Numbered from the stretch's first letter, positions 45,148 to 55,015 are shown. The stretch: 64,000 bases of DNA from CAYRJD01 sp965205925 (GCA_965205925.1 OZ242183.1:1054001-1118000), one strand, 5' to 3'. Made by a program: numbers and translations. Notes: generated by a model from the sequence alone, not told the origin.

Positions 45148-46173
45148 ATGAGCAGCAAACCAGATCCGCTAACCGTCCCTTTTGGCACGGTGATCGCCGA
45201 CTACATGACTGCCGCCCGTTTCGATCAGGGTGGATACCACTACGCGGGCTCTGCGGTGCAAGTGGCTGACCTCACGTTTAGCCCTGCAGCGCACTGTTTG
45301 CACTATGGCAGTGCCATGTTTGAGGGGCTGAAAGCGCACAAGCAACCCAATGGTGACGTAGCAATTTTTCGCCTCGACGCCCACGTTGAACGCTTTCGCA
45401 CCACTGCGGCTGCATTGCGACTGCCTGTACCAGACACAGACCTGCTCAAAGCGATGATTATTGATGCGGTCAAGGCCAATCTCTCCGAGGTTCCAGATCC
45501 ACCTGCGTCGCTTTACATTCGTCCAACTCTCATAGGCACCGAACCAAACATTGGGGCCGCCGCTACGCCCAGCGCGGAAGGGCTGCTGTACATCCTCAAC
45601 TGCCCGGTTGGCGACTATTTCATGGGAGGTATTCGCCCGCTAACTCTGCAAGTTGAAACTTCCATTCCTCGCACCACGCCACAGTTCGGAATGATTAAAT
45701 CTGGCGCTAACTACGCCATGGCGTTGGGGCCCACTCTTGACGCCAAGGCCGCCAATGAAGCGGTCGACCAGGTGCTGTTTGCCACCAACGGAGACATAAC
45801 CGAAACCGGTGCAAGCAATTTCTTTATCACGACAGACGACTGCGTGATTACTCGCCATCTTGATGAATCGTTCCTACATGGTGTTACCCGAGACTCAATC
45901 CTCACGTTGGCTAAAGATCTGGGCTACGAGGTGGAGGAGCGAGCTATTGATGTGGTTGAGTTAGTTGACAGAGCAAGCGAGTGCGAGGCGTTTCTGTCAG
46001 GTACTGCAGCGGTGATCGCACCGGTTGGAACGCTGATAGTTGAGGGTGAACCTCTCACGGTTGGCGACGGGCAGCCAGGTAAGACGACGCTGCGGTTGCG
46101 CGAGGAGTTGGTGAATATCACTCTGGGACACAGCGAAGACGTGCACGGTTGGCGCACAATCGTGGAGGCCTAA
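45148..46173 (+). CDS. ilvE: Branched-chain amino acid aminotransferase
   Basis: A 341-residue class IV PLP aminotransferase that interconverts branched-chain amino acids and their 2-oxo acids. LHYGSAMFEGLKAHKQPNGD is the family's early signature, the PLP lysine is Lys184 in MIKSGANYAMAL, and DITETGASNFF and LSGTAAVIAPVG complete the cofactor site. A GGAG binding site precedes the ATG. Its stop overlaps the start of the selenoprotein gene (TAATG), which indicates one operon. Confidence 0.94.
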   Translation: MSSKPDPLTVPFGTVIADYMTAARFDQGGYHYAGSAVQVADLTFSPAAHCLHYGSAMFEGLKAHKQPNGDVAIFRLDAHVERFRTTAAALRLPVPDTDLLKAMIIDAVKANLSEVPDPPASLYIRPTLIGTEPNIGAAATPSAEGLLYILNCPVGDYFMGGIRPLTLQVETSIPRTTPQFGMIKSGANYAMALGPTLDAKAANEAVDQVLFATNGDITETGASNFFITTDDCVITRHLDESFLHGVTRDSILTLAKDLGYEVEERAIDVVELVDRASECEAFLSGTAAVIAPVGTLIVEGEPLTVGDGQPGKTTLRLREELVNITLGHSEDVHGWRTIVEA

Positions 46174-47378
46174 TGCCAGAGGCAAACGATATGTTCAAAT
46201 TTGAAGACGATCTAGCGGTAGTTGCTCGCCTGGATGAAGATGGCAAGCGCACAACTAATGGTCGCGGTTGGATAGACAGCAAGGGATTCTTGGGCCCTGT
46301 ACAACCCGGCACTGGTCCGCGACGAGATCCGATCGATGAATCTCCCAGCGGACCTGAGATTGGGAATCCTCTGCCAGATGTGATTGCTATCGACAGGTTT
46401 GGTAATCCGTTCAATCTGCATGAGCATCGCGCCGGCCGTCCCGGGGCGCTGGTCTTTTTCCGTTCCGCAGTTTGGTGACCGCCTTGTCGCACGCAGCTAG
46501 TCGAGCTGCAAAGATTCGTAGACGGCTTCGAAAAAGCCGGAATTCAGCTGTATGCCCTCAGTTATGACGAACCAGAGGCGCTGAACGCGTTTGCTGTTGA
46601 GCACGACATCACGTTTACGCTGCTGTCAGATCTAAACAGTGAGGTTATAAAAAAGTTCGGGATCCTAAACACGCTGATTCCCAGTGACGATCACCCGTGG
46701 CACGGCATCCCATTCCCCGGCGCGTACGTGTTTACCGGCGACGGTGTGATACGAGACAAGTTCTTTCGAGGCCACCTTGCTATGCGACCTACGGGCGAAT
46801 GGCTGTTGAGCGTCTTGGGTGGCACTGCCGCGGATTACCTCACCGATCTGCCGTATGAGTCCTGGGAAGAGTCAGTCGGGAGAGGGGCTGAGATGAGCGT
46901 TACTTCTTTGTCGATACCGCTACCGCCCGGTTTGACTCGCGAGCTCTATGTGCAACTCACCACCGCTGACAAGACCGACTTGTCTGGGTTTCGTGTCCAG
47001 ATCAACAAGAAAAATGAGCCCGGTTCCGGTGATGGTGAAGCCGGTGCTAGCGACGTTCCCGATTCGCTCATCTTAAGAGAGCCGGTCACTTTTATTAGCG
47101 AGGCCGATTTGGGGCCGTTGGCATGGGGACGGATCTCTTTCCTTCACAACGGCGGCAGCGTGCGCAAGCAAGCCGATGGCTCACGAGTGGTGCCGGTGAG
47201 CGGCACGGTCTATTGGACAGCTAACGGAACTGATTATGAGCAGCAGTTTGAACTGTCGATTCCTGCTGGGGGCATCAACGCGCCTCACTATGACGATGTA
47301 CAGCCGGGACAGATGGATTCCAGCTATCACCTGAATGTGCTACGAACTCGGCGAGGTTTGCCACCACAGACCGGATAG
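46173..47378 (+). CDS. Probable selenocysteine-containing peroxiredoxin-like protein
   Basis: Two reading frames, 46173-46475 and 46479-47378, lie in the same frame separated only by a TGA at 46476. Read as selenocysteine, the whole gives 401 residues with FFRSAVW-U102-PPC105-RTQLVELQ, the position where AhpC/TSA-type peroxiredoxin-like proteins have CxxC after FFRSADW. The thioredoxin fold continues without interruption: YALSYDEPEALNAFAVEHDI, LLSDLNSEVIKKFGILN and FPGAYVFTGDG. A C-terminal domain of about 170 residues, probably beta-rich, is unfamiliar. A hairpin starts 14 bases after the TGA. The ATG at 46173 overlaps the ilvE stop. The alternative is a nonsense mutation or a base error; the intact downstream frame argues against decay. 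The role is probably thiol peroxidase or disulfide reductase. Confidence 0.85.
46493..46509 (+). promoter_or_regulatory. Candidate bacterial SECIS hairpin
   Basis: GCAGCT and AGCTGC form a six-pair stem around the loop AGTCG, beginning 14 bases after the in-frame TGA. The loop starts 21 bases after the TGA, within the 16-37 range known for bacterial SECIS elements, and has G as its second base, as the consensus requires. It would bind SelB to direct selenocysteine insertion. Confidence 0.6.
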
Positions 47379-47388
47379 TTAGCGAGTG

Positions 47389-50300
47389 CTAGCTAGTTAC
47401 GTAACCGAGCTGGTTGTCTTGCTTGATTGCGGCATCGTCACGCTCGGTTGGATCACCCCAACCACCACCGCCTGGAAACTCGATTACCAGCCGTCGACTG
47501 CCGGGAATAGTTGAGCGTCCTTTGGAATTCACAACGGTGCCGTCGTCCAGCGTCACTGAACCCTTGGCTCCGGAACCACCGCCGTGGCGTCCCCGTGCCG
47601 CGAAATCCACGCGCTCATATGTAGCACTGATGGTGAAGTCGGAGCCTTGCCGGTTTTCTAGTTCAATCACCTGACCTAGGCCTCCGCGGAATTTACCCTC
47701 ACCACCCGAGTCGGTTCGAAATTCTTTGCGCCAGAACACCAACGGTGAGCCGATCTCATTGACTTCAACAGGCATGTTCTTTACTCCGCTGGGGAATGCC
47801 GTAGCCGACAATCCATCTGCAAGTGGTCTGGCTCCCGCACCGCCGGAGTGAAAGCTCAGCAAGATGAAACGCTCCTGATCCTGTTCGCTTTTGTTCTGCG
47901 AGTGATCACCCTGAGCGTGTGGCGGTATCCAGCTCCCAGACGCCAGCACAAACCACAGCGCTGAGGTGCCTTCTGCTGGTACACGCTCAGGCACTATCTG
48001 GGCTAAGGCGCCAAACACGGTGTCTGGCAACATCTGACCCATTACGTGTCGCACAGCAACCGCGGCAGGATGAGGCGCATTCAAAATACTGCCAAGTGGT
48101 GCTGTTACTCGTACAACTTCAAGTGAACCGGAGTTATTTGGCACCTCGGGACCCACGATGCAGCGAACCCCAAATGAGGTGTAGGCATCTGTGTAGGCCA
48201 TCGGAACGTTTATGCCCCACTGCGATTGAGGGCTGGTGCCCTCGTAGTCCACTTCGATGCCGTCGTCTTTGACGGTGAGCTTCGCCACCAAATCAAGCGG
48301 AGCTTCTATGCCGTCGACTCGCATCTTGGAATGCCAGGTGCCGGTCGGCAGTTCACGGATTGCATTCAGCATTGCTTGCTTTGAGCGGCTGATGATGTGA
48401 TCACCCAACGTGTCAAGATTGTCTAGCTGGTACTCGTCCATCATTTCGAGCAAGCGTTTAGCGCCGATCTCGTTGCACGCCGTCAGCGAATACACGTCGC
48501 CGACTACCTGAATCGGATCGCGTACGTTTGCTTCAATGATCGAAACCACATTGGCGTCAAAGACTCCACCTGTGGCGAACTTCATCAATGGTAGATAAAG
48601 CCCCTCGTGGAACACTTCGTTTGCGTCGGTGGTAAAGCCCAAGCCGCCAATATCAACCACGTGACTGGTGCAAGCAAACAGTGCCACCAGCTGGCCGTTG
48701 CGAAAGGTGGGCGTTACAACCACGATGTCAAAAAGGTGGCCGGTGCCTTTCCACGGGTCATTGGTTAGGTAGATGTCACCGGGTGACATGGTGTTGGCTG
48801 GAAACTTCTCCAAGAAATGCAGCACCGAGTAAGCCATCGAGTTGACATGACCCGGTGTGCCGGTGACCGATTGAGCCAGCATGCGGCCAGTCGGGTCAAA
48901 CACGCCGGCCGACAGATCACCCGCTTCGCGTGTTGAAGGGCTGAAAGCGGCTTTCACCAGTGTGCGGGCCTGCTCTTCAACCACTGAGATCAATCGGCTC
49001 CATTGGATGCCTAAACGAATCTCGGTTAGGTCAAACTCGTCGTCGGCAGTGCTTGTGTTTGTATCTGCGGCGCTTGGGCTCGTGCTGAGGGATGCATCGG
49101 CGTGTTGCAGGTTTAGTCGTAGGTGTCCGTCGCCTATGACCGTCGCGCTGCAGCCCGATGGCACAACTGTGGTGGTTTGATCTTCCACTACTAGAGCGGG
49201 GCCTATCAGCCATCCCCCTGGCACTAGGACTGAACGGTCGTGCAAAGCGAATTCGGTTGTGACGCCGGTGGTTGTGTCAACCACTTGAGTCGTGCCAGTG
49301 GCTTCGTTGAGATCTTTAATCCGCTTTGGTTGAGCAACAGGAACGCTTTCGACCACGGATTGAACGGTCATTAGCCAGCTAAGAACTTCTACTTCCAAGC
49401 CAGGTATGTCACGTGTGTATAGAGCTTGGTAGGCGGCGATGAATCTGTCGTGCAGATGTTTTTGCACTGTGCTGTCTGCAACCGTGCTGTCTGCGCTTGC
49501 GTAACCGTCTTGTCCCAGCGCAGTGGGATCAACGTCAACCGTTATTTCGTGCCCTTGCCCGCGGTAGCGCATCAGGGCACGTAAGTGCGTGGTAGTTGCT
49601 GTATTCGGTGCAGCCGCAGTGACTACCGCATGAGATTCTTGCAACATTTCACTAAGCAGCGCGTTTAAGTCAGCAGCACTTATGTCACTAACTCGCACAT
49701 GCCTGGTTCGCACCGATTCGTGAGAAGCGGGCGCACGCAAGAATCCGATCGCCGAACCGACCCCTGCGTTTGAGGGCACAATCACGTCGGAAATACCGAG
49801 TTTGCGAGCCAGTGCCACTGCATGCAGCGGTGCTGCTCCACCGAAAGCGATAAGCGTTCCGTTAGCTACGTCAAAGCCTTGCTCGGCGGTGTGCGTGCGA
49901 GCGGCGTTTGCCATGTTTTCGTCAACCACCTCGGTGATCCCAATGGCGGCTGCTAGCGGGTCAAGTTTGGTTGGCTTCGCAATTGCTTCGGTTACAGCAG
50001 TGTGAGCTGCAGCGGTGTCCAGCGCCAGGTCGCCGCCAGCAAATCGGCTCGGCAGTAGCCGACCCAGCATCAGATCTGCGTCGGTAACGGTCGGTTGAGT
50101 TCCACCAAGCCTGTAAGCGGCCGGTCCTGGATCGGCACCAGCGCTGCGCGGTCCCACTGCAATCTGCCCAAGCAAATCAAGGCTCGCAATAGACGAACCA
50201 CCCGCCCCTATCTCCACCATTTCTATTACCGGCAGGCGTAGTGGCAGACCACTGCCAGCCAGATAGCGATACTCACGCCCCACCTCAAACTCTCTGCTGG

Positions 50301-51204
50301 TGCGCGCAGTGCCGTCTTTGATGGCGCAAAGTTTGGCTGTGGTGCCACCCATGTCGAAGCTGAGGGCGGTGTCGATCTTCAAGTCTTTGACGATGTCGGC
50401 GGCCAGTAGTGCTCCGCCGGCTGGTCCGCTTTCGATTAAACGAACCGGAAAACGTAACGCTTCGGCCAGTGTGCCAAGCCCGCCACCGGACTGCATGAGC
50501 AACATCTCACAACCCAGTCCGATCTCTACGAGACGTTGGCTGAGATCGGTTAGGTATTGCTTCACCAATGGCATCACATAGGCGTTAGCGCAGGCCGTTG
50601 AAAAACGCTCGTATTCACGAATCTCTGGGCACACCTCGCTTGAAAGCGTCACCGGCACATCTGGCAAGCATTCAGTCAAAATCTCGCGGGTGCGTATTTC
50701 GTGTTGCGGTGAGCGGTAGGCGTGCAGATAGCCAACTGCGATGCTCTCAATGTTGTCTGCTTGCATGACGGTCGCCGCTGTTCGCACGGCTTGCTCATCT
50801 AGCGGTAACAACTCGGTGCCGTCCGCGGCAAAACGTTCGGGAATGCCGATGCGTCGCTGTCGAGGTACTAGCGGTTCTGGTCGGCGCATGTAGAGGTCGT
50901 ATTGCTCGAAGCGGTTTTCATGTGCCATTTCCACAGAGTCGCGCATGCCTTGCGTGGTCAGAAGTGCGGTGCGAGCGCCGCGACGTTCAATCAGAGCGTT
51001 AGTGGGCAGCGTGGTGCCGTGAATAAAGACCTCAATCGCGTCAGCGGTAATAGCGGCTGACGCCAGCAGCTTGCCGACTCCGTCAAGTACCGCATCAGCT
51101 GGCGTTGAAGGTGTGGTCAACACCTTTGCGGTGTGCAGGTGATCGCCTGCTTGCAGCGCTACGTCGGTAAAGGTTCCACCAATATCCACTGCAAGCTTTG
51201 CCAT
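47389..51204 (-). CDS. Fused hydantoinase A/B (5-oxoprolinase-like) protein
   Basis: A 1271-residue fusion. The N-terminal half is HyuA-like: AVDIGGTFTDVALQAG is the acetate-kinase-type phosphate loop, followed by FIHGTTLPTNALIERRGA and SFDMGGTTAKL. The C-terminal half, from about residue 725, is HyuB-like, with DAGHVNSM-type and DIYLTNDPWKGTGHLFDI motifs and GGGGWGDPTERD at the end. Eukaryotic and some bacterial 5-oxoprolinases show the same fusion; other members are hydantoinases or acetone carboxylase relatives. The reaction would be ATP-dependent opening of a lactam or hydantoin ring. Together with the gamma-glutamyltransferase it could serve the gamma-glutamyl cycle, which is inference. 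Confidence 0.92.
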   Translation of the reverse strand: MAKLAVDIGGTFTDVALQAGDHLHTAKVLTTPSTPADAVLDGVGKLLASAAITADAIEVFIHGTTLPTNALIERRGARTALLTTQGMRDSVEMAHENRFEQYDLYMRRPEPLVPRQRRIGIPERFAADGTELLPLDEQAVRTAATVMQADNIESIAVGYLHAYRSPQHEIRTREILTECLPDVPVTLSSEVCPEIREYERFSTACANAYVMPLVKQYLTDLSQRLVEIGLGCEMLLMQSGGGLGTLAEALRFPVRLIESGPAGGALLAADIVKDLKIDTALSFDMGGTTAKLCAIKDGTARTSREFEVGREYRYLAGSGLPLRLPVIEMVEIGAGGSSIASLDLLGQIAVGPRSAGADPGPAAYRLGGTQPTVTDADLMLGRLLPSRFAGGDLALDTAAAHTAVTEAIAKPTKLDPLAAAIGITEVVDENMANAARTHTAEQGFDVANGTLIAFGGAAPLHAVALARKLGISDVIVPSNAGVGSAIGFLRAPASHESVRTRHVRVSDISAADLNALLSEMLQESHAVVTAAAPNTATTTHLRALMRYRGQGHEITVDVDPTALGQDGYASADSTVADSTVQKHLHDRFIAAYQALYTRDIPGLEVEVLSWLMTVQSVVESVPVAQPKRIKDLNEATGTTQVVDTTTGVTTEFALHDRSVLVPGGWLIGPALVVEDQTTTVVPSGCSATVIGDGHLRLNLQHADASLSTSPSAADTNTSTADDEFDLTEIRLGIQWSRLISVVEEQARTLVKAAFSPSTREAGDLSAGVFDPTGRMLAQSVTGTPGHVNSMAYSVLHFLEKFPANTMSPGDIYLTNDPWKGTGHLFDIVVVTPTFRNGQLVALFACTSHVVDIGGLGFTTDANEVFHEGLYLPLMKFATGGVFDANVVSIIEANVRDPIQVVGDVYSLTACNEIGAKRLLEMMDEYQLDNLDTLGDHIISRSKQAMLNAIRELPTGTWHSKMRVDGIEAPLDLVAKLTVKDDGIEVDYEGTSPQSQWGINVPMAYTDAYTSFGVRCIVGPEVPNNSGSLEVVRVTAPLGSILNAPHPAAVAVRHVMGQMLPDTVFGALAQIVPERVPAEGTSALWFVLASGSWIPPHAQGDHSQNKSEQDQERFILLSFHSGGAGARPLADGLSATAFPSGVKNMPVEVNEIGSPLVFWRKEFRTDSGGEGKFRGGLGQVIELENRQGSDFTISATYERVDFAARGRHGGGSGAKGSVTLDDGTVVNSKGRSTIPGSRRLVIEFPGGGGWGDPTERDDAAIKQDNQLGYVTS

Positions 51205-51289
51205 AGCTAAATCTTAGTTTGTGGTTGTAGGGGCATTACTTGAGCCGTGGCTTAGATGGCCATGTCACATAAATCGGTACGGTTATGAC

Positions 51290-51811
51290 GTGGCTAAGTC
51301 AGAAGCCAAACCGGGTATTCACGAAGCTGGGTTGGACGTAGATGTCAACGGCATGTTCGTGGGGATTGTCAAAAGCAGCTGGCATCACGAAATAGTTGGT
51401 CAGCTGGCGGCGGGTGCGCATCGCTGCATAGAAGAGCTGGGCGCAGCCAACATCATTGAGATTGACGTGCCGGGATGCTTTGAGCTTCCACTTGGCTGTC
51501 ACGCAATAGCCAGCCAGGCTCATGTCAGTGCCGTTGTGGCCCTCGGTGTAGTGGTGCGAGGAGAAACCATCCATTTTGATTTAGTAAGCCAAGGTGCCAC
51601 CACTGGAATCCAGCAGGTTCAGTTAGAAACCAAGGTGCCGATCGGGTTGGGAATCTTGGCAGTCGAAAACGAAGAGCAAGCAATAGCGCGCAGCCAAGAT
51701 GACAACGAGCACAACGCTGGCTATGACGCCATGTATGCCGCTTTAGCGATGACAGCTCTTACACATGATGAAATTTTCAAAAAGATCCAAAAAGATCAAA
51801 GAGGCGGTTGA
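51290..51811 (+). CDS. ribH: 6,7-dimethyl-8-ribityllumazine synthase
   Basis: A lumazine synthase of riboflavin synthesis. GVVVRGETIHFDLVSQGATTGIQQVQLE contains the substrate loop and catalytic histidine, preceded by IIEIDVPGCFELPLGCHAIA, which is a family hallmark. The frame opens at 51221, but the GTG at 51290 (MAKSEAKPGIHEAG) gives 173 residues, closer to the usual 150-165. It stands apart from other rib genes. Riboflavin is also the route to FMN and shares its ribityl-diaminouracil precursor with F420. Confidence 0.94.
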   Translation: MAKSEAKPGIHEAGLDVDVNGMFVGIVKSSWHHEIVGQLAAGAHRCIEELGAANIIEIDVPGCFELPLGCHAIASQAHVSAVVALGVVVRGETIHFDLVSQGATTGIQQVQLETKVPIGLGILAVENEEQAIARSQDDNEHNAGYDAMYAALAMTALTHDEIFKKIQKDQRGG

Positions 51812-51855
51812 CCAGCACAATCATGGATCAGGTCAGCCGGACCAGGCCGGTTCAG

Positions 51856-52845
51856 CTAGGCAGGATCAGGACGCATGCGCACCAGCACCTTGCCGACAGC
51901 CTCACGTTCGTTTAGCAAGCGATAAGCCTCGGCAGCTTGCTCAAACGGCAGCACCTGCCCGATAGGTGGACTTACCGCACCACTTTCAATCATTGGCAAC
52001 AACCGCTCGTGAATGCGCGCTGGAATGCCAGGGTCACCTGCGACCGCTTCACCCCAGGCAGCCCCAACCACGCTCACGTTTTTTAACAGCAAACGATTCA
52101 CCTTAAGCGTGGGTATTTCTCCCGCCGCAAAACCAACTACCACTAGTCGCCCATAGCGAGCCAGCGAACGAATTCCGTCTAAGAATCTGTCGCCGCCCAC
52201 CGGGTCGTAAGTCATATCCACACCACGCCCACCGGTTAGCTCGCGCACCTCGTCCTTCCAGGTATCACTAACGATGACGATTTCATCGGCGCCTGCAGCT
52301 GCAGCAATTTCGCCCTTGTCTATGGTTGATACCAGTCCGATAATCGGTCCGGCACCAATCGCTTTGGCAACCTGTATGCCCGATGTGCCAACACCACCCG
52401 AAGCGCCCAGCACTAGCACCGATTCGCCTGCCTTCAGTTCGCCGCGATCGATCATGCAAAACACGGCGGTCTGATAGTTCATTATCAGTGCGGCCCCCTG
52501 CTCAAAGCTCAACTTGTCGGGTAGTGAAAAAATTTCACTCGGCTTTGCTGCGGCCACCTCGGCGAGACAGCCGTTTGACCACAAACACACACGTTCACCT
52601 GCGTTGAAGCCACTGTTGGCAGGAGCTTCACGCACCACGCCAGCAGCTTCGATGCCGGGTCGAAAAGGTGGATCGGGTCGGAGTTGATAAAGGCCCTGGC
52701 TTTGCAGCAGATCAGGGAACGACACGCCGGCGCACACGATGTCAACGATGACCGAGCGACCGTCAGGGTCAGCGGTCGGCTCATCTGCATCGACTACGGC
52801 AACGCCATCGGGTCCGGTGAGTGCTTGTATTTCTAGTGCTCGCAT
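51856..52845 (-). CDS. NADPH:quinone oxidoreductase family protein (MDR)
   Basis: A 329-residue zinc-free medium-chain dehydrogenase/reductase. The N-terminal catalytic domain includes VSFPDLLQSQGLYQLRPDPP and PGIEAAGVVREA, typical of quinone oxidoreductases; the cofactor motif is VLVLGASGGVGTSGIQVAKA around residues 142-161. No zinc-binding cysteine set is seen. It would reduce quinones or enones with NADPH. It converges with ribH. Confidence 0.92.
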   Translation of the reverse strand: MRALEIQALTGPDGVAVVDADEPTADPDGRSVIVDIVCAGVSFPDLLQSQGLYQLRPDPPFRPGIEAAGVVREAPANSGFNAGERVCLWSNGCLAEVAAAKPSEIFSLPDKLSFEQGAALIMNYQTAVFCMIDRGELKAGESVLVLGASGGVGTSGIQVAKAIGAGPIIGLVSTIDKGEIAAAAGADEIVIVSDTWKDEVRELTGGRGVDMTYDPVGGDRFLDGIRSLARYGRLVVVGFAAGEIPTLKVNRLLLKNVSVVGAAWGEAVAGDPGIPARIHERLLPMIESGAVSPPIGQVLPFEQAAEAYRLLNEREAVGKVLVRMRPDPA

Positions 52846-52994
52846 TTGTTAACCCTGCCACAACTAGGCGTGCCCGTGTCCGGTTATTTGGCCTGGTGCT
52901 ACTGTGAAAGTGTCCGAAATGACGCAATGCGCAAGCGCGAGAGCGCAGTATCCGATGCGCATGCGTAGCTATTGGGGATAAGGGAAGTGACGGT

Positions 52995-54137
52995 ATGCGC
53001 TATTACTCATGTGATTCACACGTCGTTGAGGCAGCTGAGATTTATGACGGACTAACCGAACGCTTCGGCGATGAGGCGCCAGCGATTCGCGAGAACCACG
53101 ACGGCAAAAAAGGCACCTGGCTCACCTTGCCGCACAGCGAGATGGCAATACCGGTTGGTCGGCTAGGTATTGCTGGGGCGGATCTGTCTGATCCTGCTAC
53201 TCACGAACGCATCGAGATGGGCTACGAAGGCTTCAATCCCGGGGTTATGGATCCCGCCGCACGGCTAAGCGAGCAATCTCAAGACGGGATCGTTGGCGAG
53301 GTGATGTACCCCAGCCTCAGCATGTTCACATTTGCCGTCAAGGACGACGAGGTACGAGACGCGGCGTTTCGTAACCACAACGACTGGGTACTGAACTACT
53401 GCTCGGTCGATCCGAATCGCCTGATTGGGGTTGGTTGTCTGCCGATACCCGATGTTGCGCGTTCGATTGCAGAGATTGATCGTTCAGCGGGGCGGGGTGT
53501 TAAGGGCTTTGCGATACCGGCTCATGTGAATCCAGCCAAGCCGTACAGCCATCCCGACTTTGATCCGTTTTGGGCGCGCGCACAGGAATATGGTGTGCCG
53601 TTGACGATGCACATTTTCACCGGACAAGAGCTAGATGGTGGCCTGCCTGAGCATTGGGGTACGCCTGGCGGCAGCTTGAAGGGCTACACGCTGGCACACA
53701 CCACGGTGGTCAATTCGATGATTGATCTGATTTGTGGTGGGGTGCTGGAGCGTTTTCCTGGGTTGCGGTTTGTTATAGCTGAGTATGAGACAGGTTGGGT
53801 GGGACATTGTTTGCAGCGTTTGGACCATGCTGCTTATCGCACACCGTGGGAAGTGTCCGACGAACTGACGATGAAACCGTCTGAGTACTTTGACCGGAGC
53901 TTCTGGGTGACGTTTGAGGATGACGCTGAGGGCATTGCCACGCGGCATTCGATTGGGGTGTCAAACATGCTGTGGGGCAACGACTACCCGCACCACGACT
54001 CAATCTGGCCGAACTCTCAGCCGATTCTGGAGCGGATTTTGGCTGATGTGCCAAGCGATGAGCGAGAGCAACTGGTCTGGGGCAACGTGATTGACCTGTA
54101 CGATTTGGACCCAAACTCGTTACCGAAGGCGGCTTAG
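52995..54137 (+). CDS. Amidohydrolase family protein (ACMSD-like)
   Basis: A 380-residue amidohydrolase-2 protein. It starts CDSHVVEAAEIYDGL (the DxH metal motif early in the sequence), and continues with KGFAIPAHVNPAKPYSHPDF, VPLTMHIFTG and MLWGNDYPHHDSIWPN, the family's C-terminal aspartate motif. Related proteins are decarboxylases or hydrolases in aromatic and other catabolism. AAGGGAAG before the ATG is a fair ribosome binding site. It is the last chromosomal gene before the A+T-rich island. Confidence 0.9.
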   Translation: MRYYSCDSHVVEAAEIYDGLTERFGDEAPAIRENHDGKKGTWLTLPHSEMAIPVGRLGIAGADLSDPATHERIEMGYEGFNPGVMDPAARLSEQSQDGIVGEVMYPSLSMFTFAVKDDEVRDAAFRNHNDWVLNYCSVDPNRLIGVGCLPIPDVARSIAEIDRSAGRGVKGFAIPAHVNPAKPYSHPDFDPFWARAQEYGVPLTMHIFTGQELDGGLPEHWGTPGGSLKGYTLAHTTVVNSMIDLICGGVLERFPGLRFVIAEYETGWVGHCLQRLDHAAYRTPWEVSDELTMKPSEYFDRSFWVTFEDDAEGIATRHSIGVSNMLWGNDYPHHDSIWPNSQPILERILADVPSDEREQLVWGNVIDLYDLDPNSLPKAA

Positions 54138-54163
54138 CCTCTCAGCAAAGGCTAGGGCTTTTT
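54136..54163 (+). terminator. Possible intrinsic terminator after the amidohydrolase gene
   Basis: AGCCT and AGGCT pair across eight bases and are followed at 54159-54163 by five T. The stem is short, so the site is weak. Confidence 0.35.
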
Positions 54164-54940
54164 GCGTTTCAAGCCTTTATTCAAACCTTTAGTTTGCTTA
54201 CTTTTAGCAGGATTCCTGTCTTTTGTTGAGTACTTAAGCTCTGGTTTAGTTCCAAAATCTTCCTCAATTTCATCAAAGATATCGTTTATCTCTTTGTTTG
54301 TAGGCTCGCCATCTGGAAAGCTAATGTATAGAGAAGGGAAGCTATATGGGTAGCCATTCTTTTTGGTAGAATCCAGTTTTTCGCTCGTTTTAGACATAAG
54401 TAATTCTTCCCCCCTTCTTTCGCTTTTTTCATGCAGATCGACAGCATGAAATAGGTAAAAGAGCTCGTAAATTTTGGCTCTATGTTCAGGTATCTTGGTT
54501 CCTGCTTCTTTGCTGTGTATAAGAATTTCAATGGTTTTCTTGATTACCATTTTATTGTCTCGGGTTTCTGACTTACTTCTAAAACGTCGCGTGAGCTCGC
54601 CAAACTTTATTGAGTTTGGTTCTTCCTCTTTTTCTCTTTGTTCAGCTTCGTCTTCCTTAAACACTAGGTAAAGGAAGAAAGCGATAACGGGAGCCAGAAC
54701 TAGTACGCCAGATATGAAAGATAGAGCTCTTAGCCTTATCGGCAAGGTTAAGAAGTTCTGTAAGAAAAGCTCATTAAAAAGAAAGCTTGCACCAAAAGCA
54801 GATGCCAAAGGTATTAGGCATCTACGTTTCGGCTTCTCGCGCAGGTATTGGGGAAAGCCTCTGATGGTTTCACGAAGCTTAACTCGAGAAGCTTCTGCTT
54901 CTGTGCTCTTGCCTTTGTTTTTGGCCGGACCAGTGGACAC
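54152..54940 (-). CDS. Two-helix membrane protein in the methyltransferase island
   Basis: A 262-residue product of no recognised family. Residues about 40-95 contain two hydrophobic segments, LIPLASAFGASFLFNELFLQ and ISGVLVLAPVIAFFLYLVF, with a short basic linker; the remaining 165 residues are soluble and highly charged, ending in a lysine-rich tail (SKQTKGLNKGLKRKKP). Codon use is markedly A+T-rich compared with the genes on either side, which points to recent transfer. It lies downstream of the methyltransferase-HNH gene on the same strand, 75 bases away, so the two are probably one operon. It might be an effector or accessory of a defence system. Confidence 0.8.
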   Translation of the reverse strand: MSTGPAKNKGKSTEAEASRVKLRETIRGFPQYLREKPKRRCLIPLASAFGASFLFNELFLQNFLTLPIRLRALSFISGVLVLAPVIAFFLYLVFKEDEAEQREKEEEPNSIKFGELTRRFRSKSETRDNKMVIKKTIEILIHSKEAGTKIPEHRAKIYELFYLFHAVDLHEKSERRGEELLMSKTSEKLDSTKKNGYPYSFPSLYISFPDGEPTNKEINDIFDEIEEDFGTKPELKYSTKDRNPAKSKQTKGLNKGLKRKKP

Positions 54941-55015
54941 TCAAATCCTCCCACTCTTCGCTAAATCCAGCATGCTAACCGCGCGGCAAGTTGCGTAGCG
55001 CGCTAACTGTTGCAA

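Noticed and set aside
46149..47378. Reading 46149-46478 and 46728-47378 as two separate genes
   Set aside because: The two lie in one frame, the region between 46479 and 46728 is open and homologous to the same thioredoxin fold, and only one TGA separates them.
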